From assembly GCA_029565685.1 (NCBI GenBank), contig JAKQNR010000007.1, forward strand, positions 21,598-85,597: a DNA stretch of 64,000 bases, written 5' to 3'. The notes under the pieces were generated by a model. The model was given only the letters and a program-made list of their open reading frames with translations. It was not told where the DNA came from and made no database searches. The DNA is from a bacterium (lineage in GTDB: Bacteria > Zhuqueibacterota > Zhuqueibacteria > Residuimicrobiales > Residuimicrobiaceae). Of the stretch, positions 52,439-61,859 are shown in pieces. Within the stretch, counting starts at the first letter, position 1. Every line of letters starts with the position of its first letter. Both the position numbers and the translations under genes were made by a program.

Positions 52439-53781
52439 AAAAGCTAAACCAACCCCTTATCCTGATCATGCTGCTGAGCATCAACCCGGGCTACGGGCAA
52501 AAAGCGCTGACTCTGGAGAAGAGCCAACAGCTTGCTCTGCAGCATAACCATGCCATAGAGAACAGTCGCCTGGAACTGAAAGCAGCGCAGCAGACGAGAA
52601 AAGCCGCTTTGACCAAATACTTTCCAGCCGTCAGCGCCGGCGGGGTCCTGTTTGAAGCGCAGGATCCTCTGATGGAAATAACCACCCAGGGCGGCAACCT
52701 ACCGGTGTATGACGGCAATCCGCTCAACCTGCTCCGCCCCAGCCTATTTGCCTATATGCCCGGCGCCACCATGGGGTTATTGAAATCCGGGACCATTGGA
52801 ATGGTCAATGTGGTCCAGCCGGTGTTTGCCGGAGGCAGGATCGTCAACGGCAACAGGCTGGCGTCGTTAGGGGTGGCCGTCAACGAACGCAAGGGGCGAA
52901 TGACCCATGCCGAAGTTCTGCAGAAAACAGAAGAGCAGTACTGGCTGGTGGTGTCGCTGGAGGAAAAAACCAAAACCATACAAAAGTATGAATCTTTGCT
53001 GTCCAGTTTACGTAATCAGATTGAGGATGCGTGGAAATCCGGCCTGGTGACGAAAAACGACGTCCTCAAAGTAAAGCTGAAGCAAAATGAAATCCAGCTC
53101 AACCGATCCAAGCTGGAAAACGGCAAAAAACTGGCGAAAATGGCGTTCTGCCAATACATCGGCATTCCCTATGATTCCACCCTGGTTATGCAGGATTCTC
53201 TGCTGATCCGCGATGTGCCCCAGACCATCTATGTCGATGCCCAGGCTGCAGTGCAGAGAAGGAATGAATATCAGCTGCTGCAGGCCTCGGTGCAAGCCGC
53301 AACCCTGCAAAAACGGATGAAAGTGGGCGAATACCTGCCCCAGGTGGGCGTGGGAGTGGTCGGTATGTACATGAAATTCGATCAAGGCGAAGACCGGACC
53401 ATCGGCATGGCTTTCGCTACCGCGGCCATCCCCCTCTCCGGCTGGTGGGAGGCTTCGCATACAGTCCAGGAACACCGTTTAAAGGAGCAGATGGCGAAAA
53501 ACGACCTGCAGGACCGTACGGAACTGCTGCTGCTGCAAATCGAAAAAGCCTGGCAAGATCTGAACGACGCCTACCGACAGGTACGGCTGTGCGAAGAGGC
53601 CAAGATCCAGGCCGAGGAAAATCTCAAAGTCAATCAAGACAGCTATGATCATGGGGTGTGCAGCGTCAGCGATCTGCTGGAAGCCCAGGCCCTGCAACAG
53701 CAGGCTATGGATCAACTGACCGATGCCAAAACCGGCTATCTATTGAAAAAAACCGTCTATCTGAATGCAACCGGCAGATAA
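52435..53781 (+). CDS. TolC-family outer-membrane efflux channel
   Basis: 448 residues. Signal peptide ('LMLLSINPGYGQ' region, about residues 1-21), then two repeats of the OEP fold with long coiled helices: 'LTLEKSQQLALQHNHAIENSRLELKAA' at the first start (key A-L-x-x-N), 'QIEDAWKSGLVTKNDVLKVKLK', and 'DSYDHGVCSVSDLLEAQALQQQA' in the second. It forms the trimeric exit duct of the RND pump. Its ATG overlaps the pump stop codon by four bases (ATGA, 52435-52438), so translation is coupled. Confidence 0.94.
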   Translation: MKKLNQPLILIMLLSINPGYGQKALTLEKSQQLALQHNHAIENSRLELKAAQQTRKAALTKYFPAVSAGGVLFEAQDPLMEITTQGGNLPVYDGNPLNLLRPSLFAYMPGATMGLLKSGTIGMVNVVQPVFAGGRIVNGNRLASLGVAVNERKGRMTHAEVLQKTEEQYWLVVSLEEKTKTIQKYESLLSSLRNQIEDAWKSGLVTKNDVLKVKLKQNEIQLNRSKLENGKKLAKMAFCQYIGIPYDSTLVMQDSLLIRDVPQTIYVDAQAAVQRRNEYQLLQASVQAATLQKRMKVGEYLPQVGVGVVGMYMKFDQGEDRTIGMAFATAAIPLSGWWEASHTVQEHRLKEQMAKNDLQDRTELLLLQIEKAWQDLNDAYRQVRLCEEAKIQAEENLKVNQDSYDHGVCSVSDLLEAQALQQQAMDQLTDAKTGYLLKKTVYLNATGR

Positions 53782-53817
53782 CAACATCCCTGAAACAAAA
53801 CCTGTTGAGTCAAGACG

Positions 53818-54207
53818 ATGGCATTGAAACTGAAAAATTTCTTTCTCCCTGTACTTTTATTGACTCTGGCCGCCGACGCCATTCCGCCGGTCTACGCCGG
53901 CAACGGCGCCAGACACCCCATGGAAGGCGCGGCATTCGCCAAATATTTGGCGCCGGCGGAGGCCGGCGGCGGAGGGTACGTTGCCAGCCGGAGCGAACCG
54001 GTAAGCAGAAAGGGGATCGCGTTTGCCCGTTACCAGGACAGCAGCTTTGGTCTCCATTATGGCGCCGGCGTAAGAATTCCAATCAAGCAGGGCCGCAGCA
54101 TCGTCATCAACCAGTGTTATCACGATAACACGTTCAATAAAGCGATCAACGGCGTCCACAGCTACTCCGGATGGACCGGCGGCCTGACGCTTGAACGCAA
54201 CTACTAG
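53818..54207 (+). CDS. Small secreted outer-membrane-like protein
   Basis: 129 residues: signal peptide to about residue 27 ('PPVYAG'), then a Gly/Ala-rich part and beta strands with alternating hydrophobics ending in an aromatic residue ('GGLTLERNY'), as in small barrels such as PagP/LpxR-type proteins. The 'YGAGVRIPIKQGRSIVINQCYHDNTFNKAING' section has no family that I recognise. It could be a truncated barrel, since complete barrels normally exceed 150 residues. It lies 36 bases after TolC and may be cotranscribed with the efflux genes. Confidence 0.6.
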   Translation: MALKLKNFFLPVLLLTLAADAIPPVYAGNGARHPMEGAAFAKYLAPAEAGGGGYVASRSEPVSRKGIAFARYQDSSFGLHYGAGVRIPIKQGRSIVINQCYHDNTFNKAINGVHSYSGWTGGLTLERNY

Positions 54208-54324
54208 CCGGCAGGCTATGGGCCCAAAGGCCGTCTGCTCTGGTTGGAATGCTTCAACAGGGTGAACGGCTCATTCATGCGCGATACCAGCTTTAACCGG
54301 ATTCTATTCAAGAAAAAATCACTT

Positions 54325-55461
54325 ATGCTGCATAAAAGAATTCAACTCTGTTATATTCTTCTCTTGTCCATCGCAACGCTCGGCCACGCGCAGGAGCAGG
54401 ATGCATATTTTTATCATAGCTATGAGTATGGCAGTCAAGCGCTGGTCCATCCCCTTGCGCTGATACTGCATGGCGGCTATGGCATTCTGGCCATGGAGAA
54501 CCGTCCCAACAACATTCTCGATTTCCCCTATGCCGCCGGATGGGACAATGTGCGCTATAACTTGTCCCATCCGCTGACCGCCATTAAAAGCTATGGGTGG
54601 AAGGATTTTATCACCTCGGAAATCGTGCCGTTCAGCGTCAATTCCAAGCGCGCGCAATACTGGCCCAACTATACCATGCATCTGCTCGGCGGCGGCATGA
54701 GCAGCCGCATGATGAGCGAATGGTTCGAACAACACCAAATCCCTCATCCCAGGCTTTGCGCCGTAGCCACAATGACCGCCTACCATCTTCTCAACGAAGT
54801 GGTGGAAAACGGCGATTTCAAGGGCTATAACGTCGATCCCATCGCAGATCTCTATATTTTTGATCCACTCAGCATCGTGCTGTTCAGCAACGATAACGTG
54901 GCGCACTTTTTCAGCCGCACGCTTCATTTTTCCGACTGGTCCTATCAGCTCGCCCTCGATCCCTGGCGCGGCGCCATCGTCAACAATGGTCAGAATTTCA
55001 GCGTTAAATGGCGCCTGCCCCGATCAGAAAAGTGGCATCTGTTCTACAACTATGGCAATCACGGCGAGTTGGGTCTTTCCTGCAAACTCGATCAGGAGAG
55101 ATCGATCTCTTTCGGCGCCGGACTGGTGGCGAAGAATCTCGTGGATATCGCCGGGGATGACGCGAGCACTCTGCGCAGGCTCACCACCAACCTGGTGACC
55201 ACGGCCGGCATCTTTTATGACCGCAATCAGTCCCTTCTGGCGTCGGTGCTCTATGCCGGCAAATTGGAAGAATATCTTCGCATCAATCTCTATCCCGGTT
55301 TTATCCGCTTCGGCCGCTTTTCGCCGGGACTTTTTCTCATGCTGGATCGCCATAAAGAGTGGACCATGGGCATCCATTGGCAGCACGCGCTGGTGGGATT
55401 GGCCTGGGCTTCCCGCGACCGCCAAGTCGACAGGGTAGAACCAAAACAAAATGGAGGTTGA
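54325..55461 (+). CDS. Secreted envelope protein, function unknown
   Basis: 378 residues from ATG 54325, which begins a signal peptide ending near 'LGHAQEQ'. The N-terminal half has helical segments ('YTMHLLGGGMSSRMMSEWFEQ' region and 'MTAYHLLNEVVENG'), suggesting a membrane-embedded or lipid-facing helix bundle; the C-terminal half (about 210-365) is beta-rich with barrel-like alternation ('WHLFYNYGNHGELGLSCKL', 'SLLASVLYAGKLEEYL'). I do not recognise the family. The frame is open from 54244, but the extra residues are not signal-like. Close to the small outer-membrane gene and the M1 peptidase, it likely belongs to the cell envelope. Confidence 0.7.
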   Translation: MLHKRIQLCYILLLSIATLGHAQEQDAYFYHSYEYGSQALVHPLALILHGGYGILAMENRPNNILDFPYAAGWDNVRYNLSHPLTAIKSYGWKDFITSEIVPFSVNSKRAQYWPNYTMHLLGGGMSSRMMSEWFEQHQIPHPRLCAVATMTAYHLLNEVVENGDFKGYNVDPIADLYIFDPLSIVLFSNDNVAHFFSRTLHFSDWSYQLALDPWRGAIVNNGQNFSVKWRLPRSEKWHLFYNYGNHGELGLSCKLDQERSISFGAGLVAKNLVDIAGDDASTLRRLTTNLVTTAGIFYDRNQSLLASVLYAGKLEEYLRINLYPGFIRFGRFSPGLFLMLDRHKEWTMGIHWQHALVGLAWASRDRQVDRVEPKQNGG

Positions 55462-55625
55462 AATTTAACTGCGTTTTCATAAAAAATATTGTAAATTGAT
55501 GTCCAGGGAGACCAGATGCCTTTCTGGCGGGCAGGATTCACGGCGACGCTGCCAGCGCCACTCCTCTTTTTCACCCTGATCCGGAAACATTGTATCACAC
55601 CTCCCTTGCAAATCTGGAGATGAAA

Positions 55626-57725
55626 ATGACTTTTTCCCGTGCCGCATGCTTGTTTTGCCTCATCAGCCTTCTGATCATGCTCGAGACGGGCGCCGGTCAG
55701 CCCGTGCCTTTCTCCCAACCGAAAAGTCCGCGCATCGCCAACTATGACATCGATGTCCGCCTCGACGCCAAGGCCCGCCTTTTACACGGCCGCCAGGTTC
55801 TGCGCTGGCGCAACACCGCCGGCCACGCTGTCGAGGATCTTCATTTCCATCTCTATCTCAACGGCTTCCGCAACAATCAGTCGACTTTTATGCGTGAATC
55901 CGGCGGCCGCCATCGCGGCGAAAAACTCGACGAAAAAGGCTGGGGCTATATCGATATCGATTCTCTGTCCAATGCAGCCGGGGAGGAGTTGCTTCCCCTG
56001 ACCGCCTTCATTCAGCCGGACGACGGCAACACGAATGACAAAACCGTGCTTCACTTGCCGTTGCCCAAACCCCTTTCCCCTGGTGAGACCATCACGCTTT
56101 ATTTCGCCTTTACCGCCAAGCTGCCCGAACCCCCGATGGCCCGCACCGGCATCAAGGAAGAGTTCGTCATGGCCGGCCAGTGGTTCCCCAAGATCGGTGT
56201 TTATGAAAACGGCGCCTGGAACTGCCATCAGTTTCACGCCCATTCCGAATTCTACGCCGATTTCGGCGTCTACCATGTCAACATCACTGTGCCCAAAGGC
56301 CACATCGTCGGCGCCACCGGCCTCTGCTGCGCAACGGCGGATAATCCCGATTCCACCGTCACCCATCGCTACCATGCCGAGGACGTCCATGATTTCGCCT
56401 GGACCGCCAGCCCCGATTTCCTTGTCCTGAACGGTAAAAGCCAGGATGTGGAGATCCGCGCTCTGCTGCAAAAAGACCACGCCGGCATAGGGCCGCGCTT
56501 TCTCAGGGCGGCGGAGATCGCCGTCGCCTGGTTCCAGGACCGGTACGGCGACTATCCCTATCCCAACCTCACCGTGGTCGATCCCCGCCGCGGCGCCGGC
56601 GGAGCAGGAGGCATGGAGTATCCGACTCTGATCACCGCCTGGGGCGCCTATGGAATCCCGAAGGGCTTTCGCTCCCTGGAAATGGTGATCATGCACGAGT
56701 TCGGCCACAATTACTGGTATCACCTCGTCGCCAGCAACGAGTTCGAAGAGGCCTGGCTCGACGAAGGGATCAACACCTTCAGCGAGATGCAGATCCTCAG
56801 CGACACCTACGGCGAGGCCGGCAGCATGGTCGATCTCTGCGGCATTCGCATCAGCGATAGCCAGCTGCTGCGCATGGGCTACATCGCCGAACCCGGCCTC
56901 GACCCGGTCCTGCAACCCGCCTGGAAATACTATTCGGGAAGCAACTACTCCTCGATGTCCTACAACAAACCCGGACTGATGTTGCTCACCCTGCAAAACA
57001 TGGTCGGCCGCGAAACCATGAACCGCATTCTACGCACCTGGCTCGAGCGCTGGCGGTTCAAACATCCGCGCAGCGCCGATTTCATCGCTGTGGTCAACGA
57101 GGTCTCCGGCGAAAATTTCGACTGGTTCTTTGACCAGGTCTTGAACTCCACCGCGGTGCTCGATTACAGCGTCAGCGAGATCAGCAGCGAAGAGGTGGAA
57201 CAAAACCGCGGCTTTGACTTTTTCCCCGCCGATTCGACCGCTGCTGTTTCCGCCACCGCCACCCTCACGACGGACACCGTGGCTGCCGGCGGATTGGAGT
57301 CGGATACAACCGGCCGCCGCAACAAAGCCGGAGCGGACAGCGGCAAAGAGGTCTTGGACGACAAGGAGAAGGAAGAGAAAAAGTTATATCACTCTTCCGT
57401 GAAGGTGCGACGGCTCGGCGAGTTTATTTTTCCAGTGGAACTGCAATTGATCTTCAGCGATGGGGATACGCTGATAGAAAAGTGGGACGGCAGGTCTCGC
57501 TGGAAAGAGTTCTCCGTCACTCGGGCCAGCCGCTTGGTCTCCGCCGCCATCGATCCGAAGAACAAGATTCTCCTCGACGTCCAGCTCACCAACAACAGCC
57601 GCACCCTGGAGCGTTCCTCGCGCGGAAAAGCCAAACTGGCCGCGCGCATTCTCTTCTGGACACAATTCTTTATGGACATGCCCAAGTTCTTCAACCTCTT
57701 TACCATCTTTTCACCTCACCTGTAA
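55626..57725 (+). CDS. M1-family zinc metallopeptidase, secreted
   Basis: 699 residues. Signal peptide (to about residue 23), an N-terminal beta-sandwich ('ANYDIDVRLDAKARLLHG'), then the catalytic domain with 'GAGGAGGMEYPTLI' (the G-x-M-E-N-like exopeptidase motif with Y for N) and 'MHEFGHNYWYHL' followed by 'EEAWLDEGINTF' (HExxH-x18-E zinc site). A Ser/Thr/Ala-rich low-complexity linker with a Lys/Glu stretch occurs around residues 545-600. It probably trims peptides in the periplasm or at the surface. ATG 55626 is six bases after GGAG; ATG 55620 lies too close. The next gene follows after 20 bases. Confidence 0.92.
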   Translation: MTFSRAACLFCLISLLIMLETGAGQPVPFSQPKSPRIANYDIDVRLDAKARLLHGRQVLRWRNTAGHAVEDLHFHLYLNGFRNNQSTFMRESGGRHRGEKLDEKGWGYIDIDSLSNAAGEELLPLTAFIQPDDGNTNDKTVLHLPLPKPLSPGETITLYFAFTAKLPEPPMARTGIKEEFVMAGQWFPKIGVYENGAWNCHQFHAHSEFYADFGVYHVNITVPKGHIVGATGLCCATADNPDSTVTHRYHAEDVHDFAWTASPDFLVLNGKSQDVEIRALLQKDHAGIGPRFLRAAEIAVAWFQDRYGDYPYPNLTVVDPRRGAGGAGGMEYPTLITAWGAYGIPKGFRSLEMVIMHEFGHNYWYHLVASNEFEEAWLDEGINTFSEMQILSDTYGEAGSMVDLCGIRISDSQLLRMGYIAEPGLDPVLQPAWKYYSGSNYSSMSYNKPGLMLLTLQNMVGRETMNRILRTWLERWRFKHPRSADFIAVVNEVSGENFDWFFDQVLNSTAVLDYSVSEISSEEVEQNRGFDFFPADSTAAVSATATLTTDTVAAGGLESDTTGRRNKAGADSGKEVLDDKEKEEKKLYHSSVKVRRLGEFIFPVELQLIFSDGDTLIEKWDGRSRWKEFSVTRASRLVSAAIDPKNKILLDVQLTNNSRTLERSSRGKAKLAARILFWTQFFMDMPKFFNLFTIFSPHL

Positions 57726-57745
57726 TCAGCCGCGAGGATCTATCG

Positions 57746-58612
57746 ATGATAACATCCGCACTCCGTTCCGCCCTGGCCCGCCTGTTCTCGCTCAAGCGGC
57801 TCTGGTTTCTCTATTATCTCAGCGGACTGGTTTTCGCCGCCGTAGTGGCCCTGCCGGCGGCCTGGATTGTCAACAGCTATGCCGGCCGAACCCTCGCCGC
57901 CGAACGCCTCAGCGGCTTTATGGATGTCACTTTTCTCATCGAACTTTTTCGCTACCGCGGCAGCGCTCTGAGCGCCCTCTTTCCCCTGTTGATGATGACA
58001 ACCTTTTTCTTTTCGCTGGTGATGCTTTTTTTCTCCGGCGGCGCGCTCAAGCTCATGGCTGGCGATCATCCCTACCGGCCGCGCGAATTCTGGGACGCCT
58101 GCAGCCGCTATTTCGGCCGCTTCGTTCTTCTCTTTGTCTGCAGCCTGCCTCTGCTGGCCCTGCTCTTTCTGCTCCCCGCCCTGGCCGACCTGGTGCGCCG
58201 ACTCTTCTGGGGCAAAGACCCCGGCGATAACATCACCTATTGGTTTGGAGTCATCAAGATGGGACTCCGTTATCTTGCGTTGCTGCTCTGGGCCCTTTTC
58301 TTCGATTACAGCCGCATTCTGGCTGTGCAGAAAAGGGAAAAACGGACGCATCGCCTGGCTCTCGCCGCTTTGCGGTTCGCGAACCGCCACTTTGGCCGCC
58401 TCTTCATACTGGCGCTGTTGTTGACCGTCATCAGCCTGCTCGGGCTGCTGGTCTATAATCCGGTCGCAGACCTGCTTCACGCCCCCTCGGCCATGACCAT
58501 TGCCGTGCTTTTCCTCTGGCAGCAGCTCTATATGTTCTTCCGCGCCGGGCTGCGCCTTTTCAGCCATAGCAGCCAGATGAAGCTCAGCCAGGCGCTGGCC
58601 CGGGATTACTGA
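57746..58612 (+). CDS. Polytopic inner-membrane protein, function unknown
   Basis: 288 residues with six hydrophobic segments: 'LWFLYYLSGLVFAAVVALP' at the N-terminus, 'LFPLLMMTTFFFSLVMLFF', 'FVLLFVCSLPLLALLFLLP', 'LRYLALLLWALFFDY', 'LFILALLLTVISLLGLLVY' and a last one 'MTIAVLFLWQQLYMFFRAG'. Helix arrangement and the 'EFWDACSRYFGRF' loop resemble ABC-permease-like or DUF975-type proteins, but no motif settles this. GAGGAT precedes the ATG. It follows the M1 peptidase by 20 bases and is probably cotranscribed; a link in function is not evident. Confidence 0.78.
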   Translation: MITSALRSALARLFSLKRLWFLYYLSGLVFAAVVALPAAWIVNSYAGRTLAAERLSGFMDVTFLIELFRYRGSALSALFPLLMMTTFFFSLVMLFFSGGALKLMAGDHPYRPREFWDACSRYFGRFVLLFVCSLPLLALLFLLPALADLVRRLFWGKDPGDNITYWFGVIKMGLRYLALLLWALFFDYSRILAVQKREKRTHRLALAALRFANRHFGRLFILALLLTVISLLGLLVYNPVADLLHAPSAMTIAVLFLWQQLYMFFRAGLRLFSHSSQMKLSQALARDY

Positions 58613-58799
58613 TGGACGGCTGTTGAGCGGGAAATAAAAAAAGGGATATTCTCTGGCGTGCTTTTTAAACGACTCCGGTTCGGCACCGGCATCGGAATAG
58701 AGCGAAAAAAACAAACAGCGCTGCAAAAGGACCTGTCACAACGGTTCATGGCCGGTCTGCCTCCAGAGCTAAGGATAAAACTCGCTGCAGCCGGGCTTG

Positions 58800-59555
58800 T
58801 TATTTATCGATCCATTCTTTGAATCGGTGCGTCCGCTCCACGCTCACCAGGGCATCGATGGTTTTGGGCGGCGCCGGCTGCAGCTCCAGTTTGATGCGGG
58901 AGCGCGAAAAAGCAGTCATGCTTTTAATAGCCTTGTAGTTGACGATCATTTTACGGTTGATGCGGCAAAAGATGTCCGGATCCAGCAACTCCTGCAGTTG
59001 ATCGAGAGAGAAATCGACGGTATGGACCTCCCGGTCGAACGTGGTCAGGAAGCTGCTCTTCTCCAGGCTATAGGCAAAAGCGATGGAGCTGGTTTCGATA
59101 TAATAGAGCTTTTCTCCGCATTGCACAAGAAACTTTTTTTTATACTCCTGAGACGATCTTTGCAGCGTCTGGAACAGTTGCTGCAGATTTTTATGCACCG
59201 GAAAATGCAGCCGGTGAAATTTTTCCAGGCCGGCGCGCAGCTCGGCTTTGCGAATGGGCTTGAGCAGATAATCCACGCTGTTGACCTTGAAAGCCTGAAT
59301 GGCGTAAGCGTCATACGCAGTGGTAAAAATGACCGGTATATCGACTTTGATCTGCTCAAAGATGGCAAAGCTCTGACCGTCCGTCAGCTGAATATCGAGG
59401 AAAATCAGCTCGGGTTCATTCTTGCGCAACCAAGCCACCGTGGCGGCGACAGAGTCCAAAATGGCCACGATTTCTGCCGCCGGCTCGATCTCGGCGATCA
59501 ACGCAGCCAAGTGTTCGGCGGACAATCTTTCATCTTCAACGATGGCGATCTTCAT
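58800..59555 (-). CDS. LytTR-type response regulator
   Basis: 251 residues. Receiver domain at residues 1-120: 'MKIAIVEDERLSAEHLAALI' (acidic pair), phosphoacceptor Asp in 'LIFLDIQLTDGQ', 'VIFTTAYDAYAIQAF' (Thr) and 'VDYLLKPI' (Lys). A LytTR DNA-binding domain follows (about 145-250): 'FLVQCGEKLYYIETSSIAF' and 'FCRINRKMIVNYKAI' (key R-x-H/N-R-x-x-x-V-N). It lies one base after the stop of its sensor kinase and is translated from the same message. Target promoters are unknown. Confidence 0.94.
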   Translation of the reverse strand: MKIAIVEDERLSAEHLAALIAEIEPAAEIVAILDSVAATVAWLRKNEPELIFLDIQLTDGQSFAIFEQIKVDIPVIFTTAYDAYAIQAFKVNSVDYLLKPIRKAELRAGLEKFHRLHFPVHKNLQQLFQTLQRSSQEYKKKFLVQCGEKLYYIETSSIAFAYSLEKSSFLTTFDREVHTVDFSLDQLQELLDPDIFCRINRKMIVNYKAIKSMTAFSRSRIKLELQPAPPKTIDALVSVERTHRFKEWIDK

Positions 59556-59556
59556 C

Positions 59557-60594
59557 TCAGTCGGGCTCGATTAAGGGTAAACGGACTTTATATTCAGCAG
59601 CCGTGTGAATGATTTTCGGCTGTTCATCGGTCAATAGAGCGTAACGGGCCTTCAGATTAGCTAATCCCAATCCTTTGCCCCGAGTGTCCCCGCCCTTTTT
59701 TTGCACGTTGTTGACCACGATCAAAGCGTCCGGCGTAGAAAAGATGCGCACCTGCAGCGGACACGCACTGCCGGCGATGTTGTGCTTGATGGCGTTCTCC
59801 AGCAGGATCTGCACGGCAAGCGGCGGCAGAAAATGGCGCAGGACGGCCGGATCGACGTTGATCTCGGCCCGCACCCCTTCACCGAAACGGATCTGCTGGA
59901 GAAAAAGATAGGAACGGGCAAACTCCAACTCTTCAGCCACCGTGACCACCTGCTTGTCGATCACCTCCAGAGTGTAGCGATAGACCGATGAAAACTCGTC
60001 GATGAATTCCTGGGCTTTTGCCGAGTCCTTGGTGATCAGCGAGGCGAGCACATTCAAGCTGTTAAAGAGAAAATGCGGGTCCAACTGCTTTTTCAACGTT
60101 TCAAAGCGCAGATGGATGTTCTCTTTTTCCAGGGCCTGCGCTTTCATCGAAGCGGCCTGATGCTGGTGATAAAAGTTATACGCTTCCAATCCGGTGACGA
60201 TCAGGATATTCAATATGGTGGCGATCAGCAGGTTGTTCCGCAAAACTTCTGCGAACGGTTGCGCATAGCCGATGAAAGCCTGAAAAAGCACGGTGATCAA
60301 CAGACCAAGCGCCCCGCCGATCAACAAAATCGCCGGCCCCTCCAACAGGGCTCTCAACCATCGCTTTTTTTCCCAGGACTGCTTTTCCAGTCGTCGCATC
60401 AGCAACAGATCGAACCATATCAGCAGGGCTAAAACCGGGACGCTCAACAGCGTGCTGATGGTCCACATCACGACCAGATGGACCACGCTCTCGATGACCA
60501 CATAGCCGATGAAATGCTTGTACAGAATCAGCAGCAGCTGGACCAAAGCCGAGGCCGCCAGGAGATAAACGGCAGGCTGTATTTTTCTAGTCAT
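59557..60594 (-). CDS. LytS-type sensor histidine kinase
   Basis: 345 residues. Four hydrophobic helices in residues 1-150, then the His_kinase domain with the phosphoacceptor 'LDPHFLFNSLNVLASLI' (H in P-H-F-L-F-N), and an HATPase domain with 'LLENAIKHNI' (N-box) and 'GKGLGLANLKARYALL' (G-box). It pairs with the LytTR regulator in the same operon. Members of this class sense membrane or cell-wall state in known cases; the signal here is unknown. The two outer-membrane genes upstream on the same strand are separated by about 125 bases and may be its targets (inference). Confidence 0.94.
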   Translation of the reverse strand: MTRKIQPAVYLLAASALVQLLLILYKHFIGYVVIESVVHLVVMWTISTLLSVPVLALLIWFDLLLMRRLEKQSWEKKRWLRALLEGPAILLIGGALGLLITVLFQAFIGYAQPFAEVLRNNLLIATILNILIVTGLEAYNFYHQHQAASMKAQALEKENIHLRFETLKKQLDPHFLFNSLNVLASLITKDSAKAQEFIDEFSSVYRYTLEVIDKQVVTVAEELEFARSYLFLQQIRFGEGVRAEINVDPAVLRHFLPPLAVQILLENAIKHNIAGSACPLQVRIFSTPDALIVVNNVQKKGGDTRGKGLGLANLKARYALLTDEQPKIIHTAAEYKVRLPLIEPD

Positions 60595-60720
60595 TCATTC
60601 CTCGAATCGATACGGTAGTAAAAGTACGGAAAAATCTGAAAAAAGCAAAACATCCGCTAAAAAAGGTTCCGCAAAGGCGTCAAAATCGCGGCGCGCGCAA
60701 CGCCGCCGGTCTCCTGGACA

Positions 60721-61323
60721 TCAAAATGTCCGCTTGAGCGAGAATCCGACGCCGCCGTTCTTGAGCAGATTTTGCGGCGTAGCGACCAGCTCCACCGGGG
60801 CGGACTGGCGCAGACTCGCCACCATGCCGATCCACCATGGGCCGGTCAACCGGTGCATCAGCGTCAGGTTCAGTTCCTGCACGCCGAAAGTGGTCTGGTC
60901 GATGATCTCCTCTTTCCACACTTTTTCTTGGCGATACTCCTTGTCGTACTGATACTGGGCGACTCCGAGTCCGGTCATCAGGCTGATCGAGAGCTGAACA
61001 TTCCCGCCGAGGTTGAACAACTTTTCGACAAAAACGCCGCTGTACGCCAAATTAAGGTGATACGTGCCGTCTTGCACCAGAGTGGAGAGCTTTTTATCAT
61101 AGTAAAGCCCGGAGGCGGACAAGCCCACCGCCCAGTTATTCTTCAACTGCAGCGCTGCACGCACATCGCCATACCCCGCTCTGTCATTCAGAATCGTCGA
61201 GGCGCGGCCGGCCAGGCTGGCATAGCCGTTAATCTTTTTCGCCATCCATCCGGGCGATTCGATCGCTTGAGCGCCCGTGGCCAGGGCCGCCGTCACCAAG
61301 CAGAGAATTATCCGCGATTTCAT
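60721..61323 (-). CDS. Small outer-membrane beta-barrel protein
   Basis: 200 residues: signal peptide to about residue 20 ('ATGAQA'), then strands with alternating hydrophobic residues ('NWAVGLSASGLYYD', 'TYHLNLAYSGVFVEKL', 'VQLSISLMTGLGVAQYQYD', 'WWIGMVASLRQSAP') and a C-terminal Phe ('VGFSLKRTF'), the sign of Bam-dependent barrels. Eight strands are likely. No enzymatic motif visible. AGGAG lies upstream of the ATG. It follows the next gene by 20 bases on the same strand, so the two form an operon. Confidence 0.8.
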   Translation of the reverse strand: MKSRIILCLVTAALATGAQAIESPGWMAKKINGYASLAGRASTILNDRAGYGDVRAALQLKNNWAVGLSASGLYYDKKLSTLVQDGTYHLNLAYSGVFVEKLFNLGGNVQLSISLMTGLGVAQYQYDKEYRQEKVWKEEIIDQTTFGVQELNLTLMHRLTGPWWIGMVASLRQSAPVELVATPQNLLKNGGVGFSLKRTF

Positions 61324-61343
61324 TTTTTACTCCTTTCCGGAAG

Positions 61344-61859
61344 TTAAAACTTTATGCCCGCCACCAGCCGCAGCTCTCCATCCACTTTCTTTAGCGGAGA
61401 TTCCGGCTTGATCTCTTTGACCGCGGTGCGCACCGCCGCGCCCACTCCGATGAGAAAACGATCGTTACTGCCCAGCAGCCAGTTGTACTGTGCGATGGCG
61501 CCCAGCATCAAACTGGTGTCTTTTTCCATCTTGTTCGCCTCGTCCTCCTGCCGGTAGTAACGCAGAACCCCGGCGAGCGGGCCCAGGGCCAGACCCTGAA
61601 AAGTTTTGCCAAACGGATAATAGAGGATCTTCCCATAAGCCCATCTGGCCTCTACCTCCTTGTATTCGTACCAGCCGGACACACCCAGGCTCAGTTTCTC
61701 CATCGGCAGCGCTGTTTCATATTCCAGGTTCATAGTTCCCAGGGGCATAAGCACTGGGTCAAAAGCCAGGGCGTTTTGACCTTGAGAGAGTGGCGCCGCA
61801 GCCAGAACCACACAGGCCAGGGTCAGCAGCGAAAAAACAACAGCATTGGATTCTTTCAT
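61344..61859 (-). CDS. Small outer-membrane beta-barrel protein
   Basis: 171 residues. A signal peptide ends near 'APLSQGQ'. The mature part has barrel-type strands ('LSLGVSGWYEYKEVEARWAYG' region, 'LALGPLAGVLRYY', 'SLMLGAIAQYNWLLG', 'FLIGVGAAVRTAV') and ends in Phe ('LRLVAGIKF'). The shape resembles DUF3575-type barrels, which are often paired with adjacent surface proteins. ATG 61859 with GGAG upstream begins the signal; the frame open to 61895 adds a lysine-rich stretch without function. First gene of a two-gene unit with the barrel downstream. Confidence 0.78.
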   Translation of the reverse strand: MKESNAVVFSLLTLACVVLAAAPLSQGQNALAFDPVLMPLGTMNLEYETALPMEKLSLGVSGWYEYKEVEARWAYGKILYYPFGKTFQGLALGPLAGVLRYYRQEDEANKMEKDTSLMLGAIAQYNWLLGSNDRFLIGVGAAVRTAVKEIKPESPLKKVDGELRLVAGIKF